Source: Methanobacteriota archaeon
Lineage (GTDB): Archaea > Thermoplasmatota > Poseidoniia > Poseidoniales > SP79
Direction: 5' to 3'
Assembly (NCBI GenBank): GCA_002715545.1
Contig: PAZI01000026.1
Location: 32,501 to 54,470 of the forward strand
Length of the DNA: 21,970 nucleotides
This document shows positions 14,344 to 21,970 of the stretch, one piece after another. The position numbers were made by a program, and so were the translations under genes. The notes beneath the pieces are model-generated. The model was not told where the DNA came from. It saw only the letters and a list, made by a program, of their open reading frames with translations, and did no database searches. How positions within the stretch are numbered: the stretch's first letter is position 1; each line of letters starts with the position of its first letter.

Positions 14344-15609
14344 ATGGGTAGCCTGATTCTGGTAGGGGGCAAGGGTGGTGTTGGAAAGACGACCACTGCC
14401 TGTGCCACTGCTTGTTGGTTCGCTAAAGGAGGTCTGCGGACATTGCTTGTCTCGTCAGATCCTGCCCACAGCACCTCAGATGCCCTTGGATTCTCGCTTG
14501 GGCACACTCCTACGCAAGTGGAAGGCGTTCCATTCTTATGGGGCATGGAATTAGATCCTCAGGCACACCTTGAGACTCTACTTCCACGAGTGAGCGGTTC
14601 ATTGGAGGGTAGCATGGTGCCCAATATGTCTACCCTTCTTGGTAGCGATGCTGCCGAGGAGGTCATTGATGGAGCATCATCGATTAAGGCAGGTGAATTA
14701 ATGCTACCTGGTCTCGATGAAGCCTTGGCATTTGATCAACTGATCCGTCATCTTGAGGACCCTAGATTCGATGTAATCGTCTTTGATACTGCGCCTACTG
14801 GACACACCCTTAGATTACTTGCTCTCCCTGAGTTGCTCGATCAATGGACTGGTCGGATTCTGAAAATACTCAGAATGCAGGGTGGTCTTCGATCCCTCCT
14901 TTTCGGTCGTAAGCAGCAAGACGAGATGCAAGAAGAGCTTGAGAGGCTTTCACGAAGGATAGCACACGTTCGCCGTGTGCTCGCGGACGGGGACCATGCT
15001 CGTTTCCTTCTTGTAACGATAGCCGAACAGATGGCAATAGATGAGACAGTTCGAGCAGCAGAGGGCCTATCTGAATTTGGTATCAATATAGGGGGAGTGG
15101 TGGTCAATCGTCTAACGCCGGATCTTGATTTTGATTGGCTTCAAGGGCGTCGTTCAATTGAGCAGCGTCATCTGAAGCGTCTAAAGAGTCATTTCGAAGA
15201 CCTTCCACTTGCAGAGGTTCCACTTGAAGCAACAGATGTTCATGGTATTGAAGCCCTTGAGGCACTTGGAGTTTCGATTCATGGTGATGTGATTGATGAA
15301 TTGGAACATGATGGCCCGCAGGTTGTGGGCAAACAGATTGCGATGACTGTACGGAAAGGATTGATTTTGAATACGGATGCTGAAGGGGCTACGAGAGTCC
15401 GGATGTATTTGCCAGGGGCACGCAAAGAAGAGATTGGTTTGAAAGGTCGCGATAGCCAACTTCTTGTATCTGCTAATGGTCATGAAGCGGCCATAGACAT
15501 CGGCCGTGAATTCGATATCACTGGATTGAAAGCCACATTCAAAGAGAGCATCCTGTCTCTCACGTTACCCCCCTCTCAGAACCCTCTCTCGGATTCTGAG
15601 GAGGAATGA
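14344..15609 (+). CDS. Get3/ArsA-family ATPase with C-terminal HSP20-like domain
   Basis: This 421-residue protein belongs to the Get3/ArsA family of SIMIBI ATPases, which in eukaryotes deliver tail-anchored proteins to the membrane and in bacteria can drive arsenite export. The deviant Walker A is GGKGGVGKTT (8-17), switch I is DPAHSTSD (39-46) and switch II is DTAPTGHTLRLL (148-159). PGLDEALAF (122-130) is a typical family segment. From about residue 345 the sequence looks like a short alpha-crystallin/HSP20-like domain (VRMYLPGARKEEIGLKG, then ILSLTLP near the end), as in ArsA-like proteins of some bacteria and archaea. The only cysteines are C20 and C24 beside the P-loop; the CxxC zinc motif of fungal Get3 and the metal cysteines of ArsA are absent, so arsenic transport is unlikely. 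It heads a run with srp54 and trmY, which favours a protein-targeting or chaperone role. Confidence 0.88.
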   Translation: MGSLILVGGKGGVGKTTTACATACWFAKGGLRTLLVSSDPAHSTSDALGFSLGHTPTQVEGVPFLWGMELDPQAHLETLLPRVSGSLEGSMVPNMSTLLGSDAAEEVIDGASSIKAGELMLPGLDEALAFDQLIRHLEDPRFDVIVFDTAPTGHTLRLLALPELLDQWTGRILKILRMQGGLRSLLFGRKQQDEMQEELERLSRRIAHVRRVLADGDHARFLLVTIAEQMAIDETVRAAEGLSEFGINIGGVVVNRLTPDLDFDWLQGRRSIEQRHLKRLKSHFEDLPLAEVPLEATDVHGIEALEALGVSIHGDVIDELEHDGPQVVGKQIAMTVRKGLILNTDAEGATRVRMYLPGARKEEIGLKGRDSQLLVSANGHEAAIDIGREFDITGLKATFKESILSLTLPPSQNPLSDSEEE

Positions 15610-15657
15610 CCCTTTGCCATCCGAACCATTCATGAGGGTCCAGTTCTCCTTTGCAAC

Positions 15658-17022
15658 GTGGTTCTTGAAGGTCTTCGGACTGGCATCGCGGCCGCGGTCA
15701 AGAGGCTTCGTGGAAAGCACCGTATTGACAAGGATGCTCTGGAAGAGATCACCCGCGTGATGCGCCGTGCGTTCCTTGATGCTGATTTCAATGTGCGACA
15801 GACCAAGGAACTGACCGAACGATTAGAACGTCGTCTCCTCGAAGATGAGCGCCGTCCTGGCCTTACGCTTGAGACTCATGCGATGAACATCGTCTATACT
15901 GAGATGGTGCGCCTGCTAGGTGGCCAACGAGAGATGAAGACAAGAGAATGCACGATTCTCTTGGTAGGATTATATGGTCAAGGGAAGACAACAACGACTG
16001 CTAAACTCGCCACATGGTGGAAACGCAAGCACGGGGGTAAGGTTGCCGTCATTGAAGCCGATGTTCACCGTCCTGCTGCATTTGAACAACTGACACAGCT
16101 TCTTGAGAATACAGACATCACCGTGATCGGACAACCTGGCGAGACAGATGCCGAAAAGATTGTTCGTGAAGGCCTCATTGAAGCAGCAGCCGCAGACCTT
16201 GTGATTATCGATACTGCAGGGCGACATCAGCTCGACGAAGACCTCGTTACTGAGCTCAATCGTATCAATCAGATTGCTGATGCAGATGAACGAATCCTTG
16301 TCATCGACGCCCAAGTTGGCCAGGCTGCTGGCCCAGTTGCAGCATCATTTCATGATTTAGTGGATGTCAATGGCGTGATTGTCACTAAACTTGATGGAAC
16401 TGCACGTGGTGGAGGGGCACTCAGTGCAGTTGCCGCAACTAGCGCTCCAATCATGTTTGTTGGAGTGGGGGAAACTCTCTCAGATCTCGAACGCTTCGAA
16501 GCAGACCGTTTCATCTCCCGATTATTGGGCATGGGCGATATCCAAGGCCTCATCGATTTAGCTCCAGAAGATTTGGATGAAGAAGAAGCAATGAGGATGG
16601 CAAACCGTTTGATGTCGGGGCGATTCTCCCTCCAAGACATGTATGATCAGATGTCGATGATGTCGAAGATAGGCACAATGGATAAGATTCTCTCTCATCT
16701 TCCTGCAGGGATGTTCGGTGGATTAGGTGCACTTTCACGCCGTCAAAAAGTTGAGATGCAGGAGAACCTTGAGCGTTACCGTGTCATCATGGATTCAATG
16801 ACTGCTGATGAGAAACTTGAACCTGCAGTCATCAAAGGAGAGAGGATCAGACGCATTGCTCGTGGTGCTGGCGCTCGTGAGAAGGAAGTCCGTGCTTTGC
16901 TCAGTCAATGGGATCGTTCAAGGAAGATGATGAAAGGCATCCGGGGTAATAGGCGGATGCATAAACAGCTCAATCAAATGATGAGGGATGGTGCTTTAGA
17001 CGATGCAGATTTCGGAATCTGA
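15658..17022 (+). CDS. srp54: signal recognition particle 54 kDa protein (GTPase)
   Basis: SRP54 binds SRP RNA and hydrophobic signal sequences on ribosomes and, with FtsY, delivers nascent membrane and secreted proteins to the translocon. The GTG start gives 454 residues, normal for archaea. The N domain covers about 1-95. The G domain has a P-loop GLYGQGKTTT (104-113), DTAGRH (185-190) and TKLDGTARGGGALS (243-256). The methionine-rich M domain starts near FSLQDMYDQMSMMSKIG and contains the SRP RNA-binding part GERIRRIARGAG. The P-loop differs from the usual GLQGSGKTTT at two positions. The gene is 48 bases after the Get3-like ATPase and has no visible ribosome binding site. Its last 20 bases overlap the start of trmY. 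Confidence 0.96.
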   Translation: MVLEGLRTGIAAAVKRLRGKHRIDKDALEEITRVMRRAFLDADFNVRQTKELTERLERRLLEDERRPGLTLETHAMNIVYTEMVRLLGGQREMKTRECTILLVGLYGQGKTTTTAKLATWWKRKHGGKVAVIEADVHRPAAFEQLTQLLENTDITVIGQPGETDAEKIVREGLIEAAAADLVIIDTAGRHQLDEDLVTELNRINQIADADERILVIDAQVGQAAGPVAASFHDLVDVNGVIVTKLDGTARGGGALSAVAATSAPIMFVGVGETLSDLERFEADRFISRLLGMGDIQGLIDLAPEDLDEEEAMRMANRLMSGRFSLQDMYDQMSMMSKIGTMDKILSHLPAGMFGGLGALSRRQKVEMQENLERYRVIMDSMTADEKLEPAVIKGERIRRIARGAGAREKEVRALLSQWDRSRKMMKGIRGNRRMHKQLNQMMRDGALDDADFGI

Positions 17023-17653
17023 TCTTGGATATGACATCCCGGTCACGATTCTCATGATCGGGCATGATGTTCCTCCGGATGGTCCTGTCCGACTTGAAGA
17101 TCTTGCAGGAGGCACTGGTCGACTTGATGTCCTCATTCGAGGACTACAAACCGGTTTACTTACGTCGCATGGGCTTCGCAGGGACGTGGTCTTCGACTGG
17201 TTGCTCTGTGGTGGTGGAGAGGATAGATGGCGTTGGGTGCGTTGGATAGGTAGGGATCTCCGAGGAGTTTCAGCAGATGAGCGCAGTATTGGTGGGCATG
17301 TACGTAGTGTGTTGAGTGAGAAGGTGGCAAGAAATCGTTGGACTCGCCATGCATCAGGCCTCTTCTCTCGACGGGCTACTTTGAACAAAGTGCTCAGTTC
17401 GTGGAAGGAAGCCAACAGGTCTGTAGTCGTCCTTGGTAAGGACGCCCCTGCCCTTGAAGGACCGTTGGTTACAGGTGCGAAAATAGGAGTCGTGGTCTCA
17501 GATCATCTTCCTTTGTCCCCAGATGAAAGTGACCATCTTTCGGAGTTTGGGGCAATCGAAGCAAGCGTTGGTTCGCGCTGGCTGCAAGGGCATTCTGCCA
17601 TTGCTCTTGCTCTGGCCGTACTTGATGGCGATGTAGCCATCCTCGTTGTCTGA
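17003..17653 (+). CDS. trmY: tRNA (pseudouridine(54)-N(1))-methyltransferase TrmY
   Basis: SPOUT-family methyltransferase that uses S-adenosylmethionine to make N1-methylpseudouridine at position 54 in the T arm of archaeal tRNAs. The 216 residues follow the family closely: LEDLAGGTGRLDVL (31-44), SHGLRRD (55-61) and LRGVSADERS (86-95). Later come SGLFSRR, VVSDHLPLSPDE and the C-terminal trefoil-knot segment SVGSRWLQGHSAIALALAV. The ATG at 17003 lies inside srp54 in another frame, with GGTG 9 bases upstream. The family's first beta strand (VTILMIGHD) requires a start no later than this one, so the later ATG at 17054 is too short. Translation is probably coupled to srp54. The stop is only 2 bases from the stop of the convergent surE. 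Confidence 0.92.
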   Translation: MQISESDLGYDIPVTILMIGHDVPPDGPVRLEDLAGGTGRLDVLIRGLQTGLLTSHGLRRDVVFDWLLCGGGEDRWRWVRWIGRDLRGVSADERSIGGHVRSVLSEKVARNRWTRHASGLFSRRATLNKVLSSWKEANRSVVVLGKDAPALEGPLVTGAKIGVVVSDHLPLSPDESDHLSEFGAIEASVGSRWLQGHSAIALALAVLDGDVAILVV

Positions 17654-17655
17654 TG

Positions 17656-18591
17656 TCAAGACGAGTCGAGGAGTGCGGGCCAACCCCCTCTCCCTTCTTC
17701 TCTTGCAGCTTCAATCAACTGGTGATCGACATAGAAGGGATGTCCAGAAGGCCACAGTGGCATCACCGAGAGAGAGGAGTAGCCCCTCATGACTGACGTG
17801 ACATCAGTACCTGCAATCTGAGGTCTGTCAATGACTGTTGCACCAATGACGTATGCCTCCTCCTCTGTCCTACGCACTGCATTTCGATATATGTTGAGGC
17901 CAGGAACACCCGATTCAACACGGTTGGAGGTTGCTGTAGGGGGGATATTCAGATTGAACCATAGGTCGCCGTTGCTGAAAGCTAAGACAGCACGCTCTAA
18001 GTCACTTCTCTGTTCTTGATTCTCAAGAGATTCACGCCATGGTATGTGATCTAGTACGGGTCTGAGGTAATTGACCGGTTCTTCAGGGAGGATTCTCAAT
18101 AATCGTTTGACTACAGCCGTGGTGACCTCAGCTGCAGCATGGAGAGCATTCTCGTCACGTGATGTGAGTGAAGTTGCAAGAGCTGGAAGACCATGTAATG
18201 CACCCTCGCGCGCAGCACCAACAGTTCCAGAGTGGTTGATATCAGTTCCAAGATTTGGTCCAAGATTGATTCCTGCAATGACCAGGTCTGGGATGAATCC
18301 CTCGCACCAACGCGTCAGACCCCCTGAGAGTGCAACAAGCATGCAATCACATGGACTTCCATCGACTCCTACAGCTCCAAGCAATCTTCCTTCCGCATTG
18401 GAGTCAGTCCAATCCTCCACATGCTGCACTTCAAGAGGCTTGTGAAGAGTCAGTTTCATGCTCATGGCAGAACAATCCTCTGCAGGTGCTACGACAAAAA
18501 TGTCGTGCCTCTCTCGAACAAGTGCGTTTACGAGTATTCGCAATCCTGGGGCGTGAACTCCATCATCATTCGTGACTAGGATATTGGCCAT
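17656..18591 (-). CDS. surE: SurE, 5'/3'-nucleotidase
   Basis: Metal-dependent phosphatase that releases phosphate from nucleoside 5'- and 3'-monophosphates. Family landmarks are the N-terminal ILVTNDDG with the metal-binding aspartates (D9, D10), VVAPAEDCSAMSMKLT, and GINLGPNLGTDI followed by HSGTVGAAREG (about 108-131). The start at 18591 gives 311 residues beginning MANILVTNDDG, the usual family N terminus. ATG 18603 and TTG 18618 are also in frame; the latter overlaps the eamA stop. At 311 residues it is longer than the common 250-270, with the extra length in the C-terminal half. It is the last gene of the run with the OPT and EamA transporters, 23 bases downstream, or overlapping if the longest start is used. 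Confidence 0.92.
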   Translation of the reverse strand: MANILVTNDDGVHAPGLRILVNALVRERHDIFVVAPAEDCSAMSMKLTLHKPLEVQHVEDWTDSNAEGRLLGAVGVDGSPCDCMLVALSGGLTRWCEGFIPDLVIAGINLGPNLGTDINHSGTVGAAREGALHGLPALATSLTSRDENALHAAAEVTTAVVKRLLRILPEEPVNYLRPVLDHIPWRESLENQEQRSDLERAVLAFSNGDLWFNLNIPPTATSNRVESGVPGLNIYRNAVRRTEEEAYVIGATVIDRPQIAGTDVTSVMRGYSSLSVMPLWPSGHPFYVDHQLIEAAREEGRGGWPALLDSS

Positions 18592-18614
18592 GTGAGTTGG
18601 CATCGAGGCCGGGT

Positions 18615-19529
18615 TCAAGAGGGTTCGTCCACAGATTTGCTCTGTTCAAGATCGATAATCACGAGTATTGCGCCCGTGATCATTAACAAACCCCCAGCGA
18701 CAGTCCAACGTCCTGGAATTTCTGACACGCCCATCATCCAGCCCACGATACTCCCAATGATTGGTTCAAAGGTGAGTGCAACTGAGATGATTAGAGGTTG
18801 AATATGCCGCATAGCCCCGTTGATCGCCGTATGGCCAAGCAGCCCCGGTCCAAAGGCGAGATATGCAACTGCGAGGATATGTCCTGGGCCCAACCATCCG
18901 AACAATCCAGCTGAGGCCGAGGGTTCAAGAAACAGGGCAGCCAATGTTAATTGCAGTGCGGCTATACCTGTGACTGGAAGGGCGTAAGCAAAGAGAGACA
19001 TGTCCTGTCTAAGAGATCGCCCAATAGCGAGATATCCCACGATGGCAGCCGCACCTGCAAGTGCGACAAGATCGCCAGTGAGAGTTGCGCCACCAGTAGA
19101 TGAAAGGTCCCTTGTTGTCAGAATTGCTCCGATTCCACCTGCTACGACTCCAGCAATGGCCTTTGAGCCAACAGGATGGCGTAGTAGGAACATTCCAAAG
19201 AGAATGAGAAATGGATGCGACGTCACGAACAATAGGCTATGGGTCAGCGAAGTCATGTCCAGTGATGCGATCCATAGCCCAAAGTGGGCTGCAAGAAATG
19301 TTCCTGAAACAAATAATGGCACCTCGCGCCCACTGAATCGATGTTCCTCCTTCTGTGTTCGTTTCCTTTCAACAATGGCAAACGGCATCAGGAGTAGTGT
19401 TGTGGCCTGTAATCGCCAAGCAGCTTTGTGAATAGGGGGTACGTCATCCATTGTGAGAAGAACAGCTCCTGCTGATGACACTCCAAACAAGCCAATTCCT
19501 AACAGGGTCCAAGCCACGGAGGCTCTCAT
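18615..19529 (-). CDS. EamA-family (drug/metabolite transporter superfamily) permease
   Basis: The 304 residues hold about ten hydrophobic segments in two similar halves, the layout of EamA/RhaT-type carriers of the DMT superfamily. The N half has PPIHKAAWRLQATTLLLMP. The C half ends with the typical EPIIGSIVGWMMGVSEIP and GGLLMITGAILVI. Members export or import amino acids, sugars or other metabolites, and the substrate cannot be read from the sequence. The ATG is 3 bases after the OPT stop. A GGTG lies 6 bases upstream and overlaps the end of the OPT gene, so translation is probably coupled. The C terminus is a short acidic tail. Confidence 0.88.
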   Translation of the reverse strand: MRASVAWTLLGIGLFGVSSAGAVLLTMDDVPPIHKAAWRLQATTLLLMPFAIVERKRTQKEEHRFSGREVPLFVSGTFLAAHFGLWIASLDMTSLTHSLLFVTSHPFLILFGMFLLRHPVGSKAIAGVVAGGIGAILTTRDLSSTGGATLTGDLVALAGAAAIVGYLAIGRSLRQDMSLFAYALPVTGIAALQLTLAALFLEPSASAGLFGWLGPGHILAVAYLAFGPGLLGHTAINGAMRHIQPLIISVALTFEPIIGSIVGWMMGVSEIPGRWTVAGGLLMITGAILVIIDLEQSKSVDEPS

Positions 19530-19532
19530 TGA

Positions 19533-21911
19533 TCACACCGTGTCGTCAATGATGGCATCTAAAACGCCATCATCGTCAGGGGAATCGAGGATACCTGCAG
19601 ATTTGAACAAGGCATAGATGATTCCACCAAGCACCACAATCGTACCCAAGAAGGCGAACAGACGTATGAACTGCCAACTGGAGCCAAGACTGGTTGTGAA
19701 TGACAAGGTGTCGACAAAGGAGAAGACTGCAGAGAGTGTTCCGAAGAGGGCTTCACCCGTCAGGAGGCCAGCAGCGATCATGAATGTCCCAAGCAGGAGA
19801 AGTGCACGCAGTTTCTCATCTCCTCCTGCTTCGTCAACTCTAGGTTTCAGGCGCTTCTCCTCCCACCAGTCTCGGGCTCCTCCTCCAAAAATCATCGGCA
19901 AGGTGAATGTGGTCGGCAAATACATGCCCAGTCCGAATGAAGTCCCCATCCCAGTAGCCCATTCAGCAAAGACACCCAGCGCAATGCCTAGTCCTAACAG
20001 CCAAAGATCACCTTGCCCTTCTGCTAGAATAATTGTGAATGAAGCAAAGGCATTCGCTTGTGGTGCAAGTAGATCTATGGTGCCATTTGCCAACAAGTAG
20101 GATAGGAAGATTGCCACTCCTGCTCCGAGCACAGCACCTGGCACGACTCCGAAAATATTGCCTTTGGAGATATGATATGGACGATTACCGATATACAAAC
20201 TATTCTTGTAATCTGCAACAACGGTCCCTGACATTGAAATCGCTGAACCGAACACTGTGGTGCCAACAAGTCCGAGCAGTATGGCTTGTTGCTGGCTGAG
20301 TCCCAGGGCTTCGTTGAAACCTAGGAAGATTGCCATCAGCATGATGAGAACAATGAAGGAAGTACCTGAGACTGGTTCGATGCCAGTTTCGCCCATGACG
20401 CGTACTGCAATGGCCCCGAGGAGAAAGGTTGTGAATAGAAGAACCAGCGTAAACAAGGCGCTCGCAACAATCGGGAAGCCGCCAAGTGTGAATATGACAA
20501 TCATGGCGATTGCAGTGATGCCCATAAACACAGGAATCTGAACAAGCGGCCACTCATACCAGCCTTTCCCATCTACCCATTCTTCTGATTCTTCACCTCC
20601 AAATGCCTTCGCGATATCTGCGAAAATCGTCTTGAAAGTGGGAGCCATTTTGAGCAGTCCGAATAAGCCGCCGCCAACGATGGCGCCAATGGCAACCTGC
20701 TTGACGACCTTCGCATGAGCCTTCATCTGCAGCTTATGGCTGCTGATGAGCGCAGCATTGGCTGGATCACGCATCTGTTCGATAGAAAGGGTGCTGTATG
20801 TCGAGAGTTTCACATAATCCACCACATTGTTGTCGAAAACCGCAACATCAAATGCAACTGCCATTGGTACCAGGATGAACCATGCAACCACGGTTCCAAG
20901 GTTAACGAGAAGCGCAACTCGTAGACGCATGAACCATCCTATGACCCACGGCGATGGTGACAGACCCAAGCCGATGTGAGTATGTGCAAAGGGATTCCAC
21001 GTACCCCCGACAGGTGTCAATGTCGTTCCAAAGGAGATGCCCTCGGAAGTGATTCCTGTAGGCTGATGCAATTCTGCATGGGAGTATAGTGAAGCGAGTC
21101 CAAAATTTCCTGCATGGAGTAGTTCTGCAATGAAATCTGCGAGTGCAAGTCTGCGTTCATTGGCCCAGATGAGTGGATATTCGATAACAAACATCGCTCC
21201 CATGCCGATTAATGTCCACAGTCCAACGGTTCGAAGTGAATCACGTGCACGTTCAGCAGCACCTGTATTCACATCGCATGTTATGTCGAGCAACTTGAGG
21301 TAAGCCTCGAACCCAGGCATTGGAAGAGGATCCTCGACAAGCCAGACCCTCCGGAAGATGATGAAATACATCACTCCAAGAAAGCCAGCAAACATCGAAG
21401 CAATGATGCCAATGAAGGCGAGATCCCAGACATTTGGATTTGTGATCAGTGGTTCTCCCCCAACTAGATAGGCCGCAGAATCGCCCGTCTGAGCGAGCAG
21501 AAAAATCGCAGGAAACGTGAAGATGAATCCGGTTGAAGCATGTGTAGCCCCGGTAGTGGCAGATGTCGAGATATTCACTTCACTCGGTGTCCATTTGAGT
21601 GCCATGCCCAGGAGATATGCAATGTACCATGCGGCTGAAATTGCAAGTCCTATCTTGAGGCCGATGTAGGCAGTAACGCCTGAGAAAATAGCGCCTATGG
21701 CGACTCCAATGAGGACTTTCTTAGTATCCCAATGGCTTATCTCAAAACCTTCGCTAAGATTCTTCTCTTCGAGATATTGTTCAAGAACGCCTGTATTGAG
21801 ATTGTTGTACATGTTGTCGTCGAGCCAAGTCAATCGCCCTTCTTCCATCGCCTGGAGGCCGCCGGGTGTGGGCGGCTGACGATACGCGGACTTGCGAACT
21901 TGCCCCCCCAT
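19533..21911 (-). CDS. OPT-family oligopeptide transporter
   Basis: Large proton-coupled transporter of the oligopeptide transporter (OPT) superfamily, which takes up peptides or metal chelates. The 792 residues contain about 14-16 hydrophobic segments. Family landmarks are AYIGLKIGLAISAAW (81-95), MGETGIEPVSG (506-516), SGTVVADYKNSLYIGNRPY near 560-580, and ATGMGTSFGLGMYLP further on. The N-terminal 60 residues are hydrophilic and the C terminus is acidic (SPDDDGVLDAIIDD), both likely cytoplasmic. The ATG is followed directly by a run of G (minus strand, about 21903-21909); a one-base error there would make Met22 (21848) the start. No ribosome binding site or good TATA box is visible upstream. 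It is the first gene of a likely operon with the EamA permease and surE. The substrate is unknown. Confidence 0.93.
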   Translation of the reverse strand: MGGQVRKSAYRQPPTPGGLQAMEEGRLTWLDDNMYNNLNTGVLEQYLEEKNLSEGFEISHWDTKKVLIGVAIGAIFSGVTAYIGLKIGLAISAAWYIAYLLGMALKWTPSEVNISTSATTGATHASTGFIFTFPAIFLLAQTGDSAAYLVGGEPLITNPNVWDLAFIGIIASMFAGFLGVMYFIIFRRVWLVEDPLPMPGFEAYLKLLDITCDVNTGAAERARDSLRTVGLWTLIGMGAMFVIEYPLIWANERRLALADFIAELLHAGNFGLASLYSHAELHQPTGITSEGISFGTTLTPVGGTWNPFAHTHIGLGLSPSPWVIGWFMRLRVALLVNLGTVVAWFILVPMAVAFDVAVFDNNVVDYVKLSTYSTLSIEQMRDPANAALISSHKLQMKAHAKVVKQVAIGAIVGGGLFGLLKMAPTFKTIFADIAKAFGGEESEEWVDGKGWYEWPLVQIPVFMGITAIAMIVIFTLGGFPIVASALFTLVLLFTTFLLGAIAVRVMGETGIEPVSGTSFIVLIMLMAIFLGFNEALGLSQQQAILLGLVGTTVFGSAISMSGTVVADYKNSLYIGNRPYHISKGNIFGVVPGAVLGAGVAIFLSYLLANGTIDLLAPQANAFASFTIILAEGQGDLWLLGLGIALGVFAEWATGMGTSFGLGMYLPTTFTLPMIFGGGARDWWEEKRLKPRVDEAGGDEKLRALLLLGTFMIAAGLLTGEALFGTLSAVFSFVDTLSFTTSLGSSWQFIRLFAFLGTIVVLGGIIYALFKSAGILDSPDDDGVLDAIIDDTV

Positions 21912-21970
21912 GACTCAATGGAGGGGAGGCATCGTTTGATTCTTGCTCAACTTGAAAGTCACCGCTTGTT
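21912..21970. other. end of window upstream of the OPT gene
   Basis: These 59 bases should contain the OPT operon promoter or its start. I see no convincing TATA box, operator or ORF in them. Confidence 0.3.

Noticed and set aside
1..21970. tRNA or rRNA genes, CRISPR arrays, insertion sequences, defence genes
   Set aside because: Coding genes fill nearly the whole window and gaps are under about 110 bases. No cloverleaf, regular repeat array, transposase or terminal inverted repeats were seen by eye.

Overview
The window reads as chromosomal DNA of a mesophilic archaeon, most likely a marine Thermoplasmatota such as Poseidoniales (Marine Group II); that placement is an inference. The archaeal signature is direct: a large replication factor C subunit, an archaeal-type SRP54, the tRNA pseudouridine-54 methyltransferase TrmY, a class II alpha2-type glycyl-tRNA synthetase and a Get3/ArsA ATPase. 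Genes are packed almost without gaps, several start with GTG, and some genes have ribosome binding sites of the GGTG type while others have none. I see no rRNA, tRNA, CRISPR array, insertion sequence or prophage. No gene-free stretch exceeds about 110 bases.

Layout. (1) 1-156, +: possible 3' end of a membrane protein gene. (2) 116-5386, -: an Lhr-type helicase whose C-terminal part is a separate ORF after one in-frame TGA. (3) 5493-8734, +: glyS and rfcL, divergent from lhr across about 106 bases that hold a perfect 12-bp palindrome. (4) 8726-14269, -: probable four-gene operon of an unrecognised polytopic membrane protein, a membrane-anchored zinc-ribbon/transglutaminase-like protein, trkA and trkH. 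(5) 14344-17653, +: Get3-like ATPase with a C-terminal HSP20-like domain, srp54 and trmY. (6) 17656-21911, -: OPT-family transporter, EamA-family transporter and SurE.

How the genes fit together. Most are housekeeping: repair or RNA-linked helicase, translation, clamp loading, potassium uptake, protein targeting, tRNA modification and nucleotide/peptide handling. TrkA and TrkH form one potassium uptake system. The Get3-like ATPase beside SRP54 puts two classes of membrane-protein targeting GTPase/ATPase in one transcription unit. The least understood part is the head of the Trk operon, where a polytopic protein and a predicted extracytoplasmic transglutaminase-like enzyme precede the channel genes.

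The strongest unusual observation is the Lhr split. The TGA falls inside a winged-helix domain, and translation of the same frame on both sides reconstructs that domain with one codon (probably ancestral GGA, Gly) turned to TGA. This is a recent nonsense change, an assembly error, a fixed gene split or readthrough; the sequence alone does not decide.
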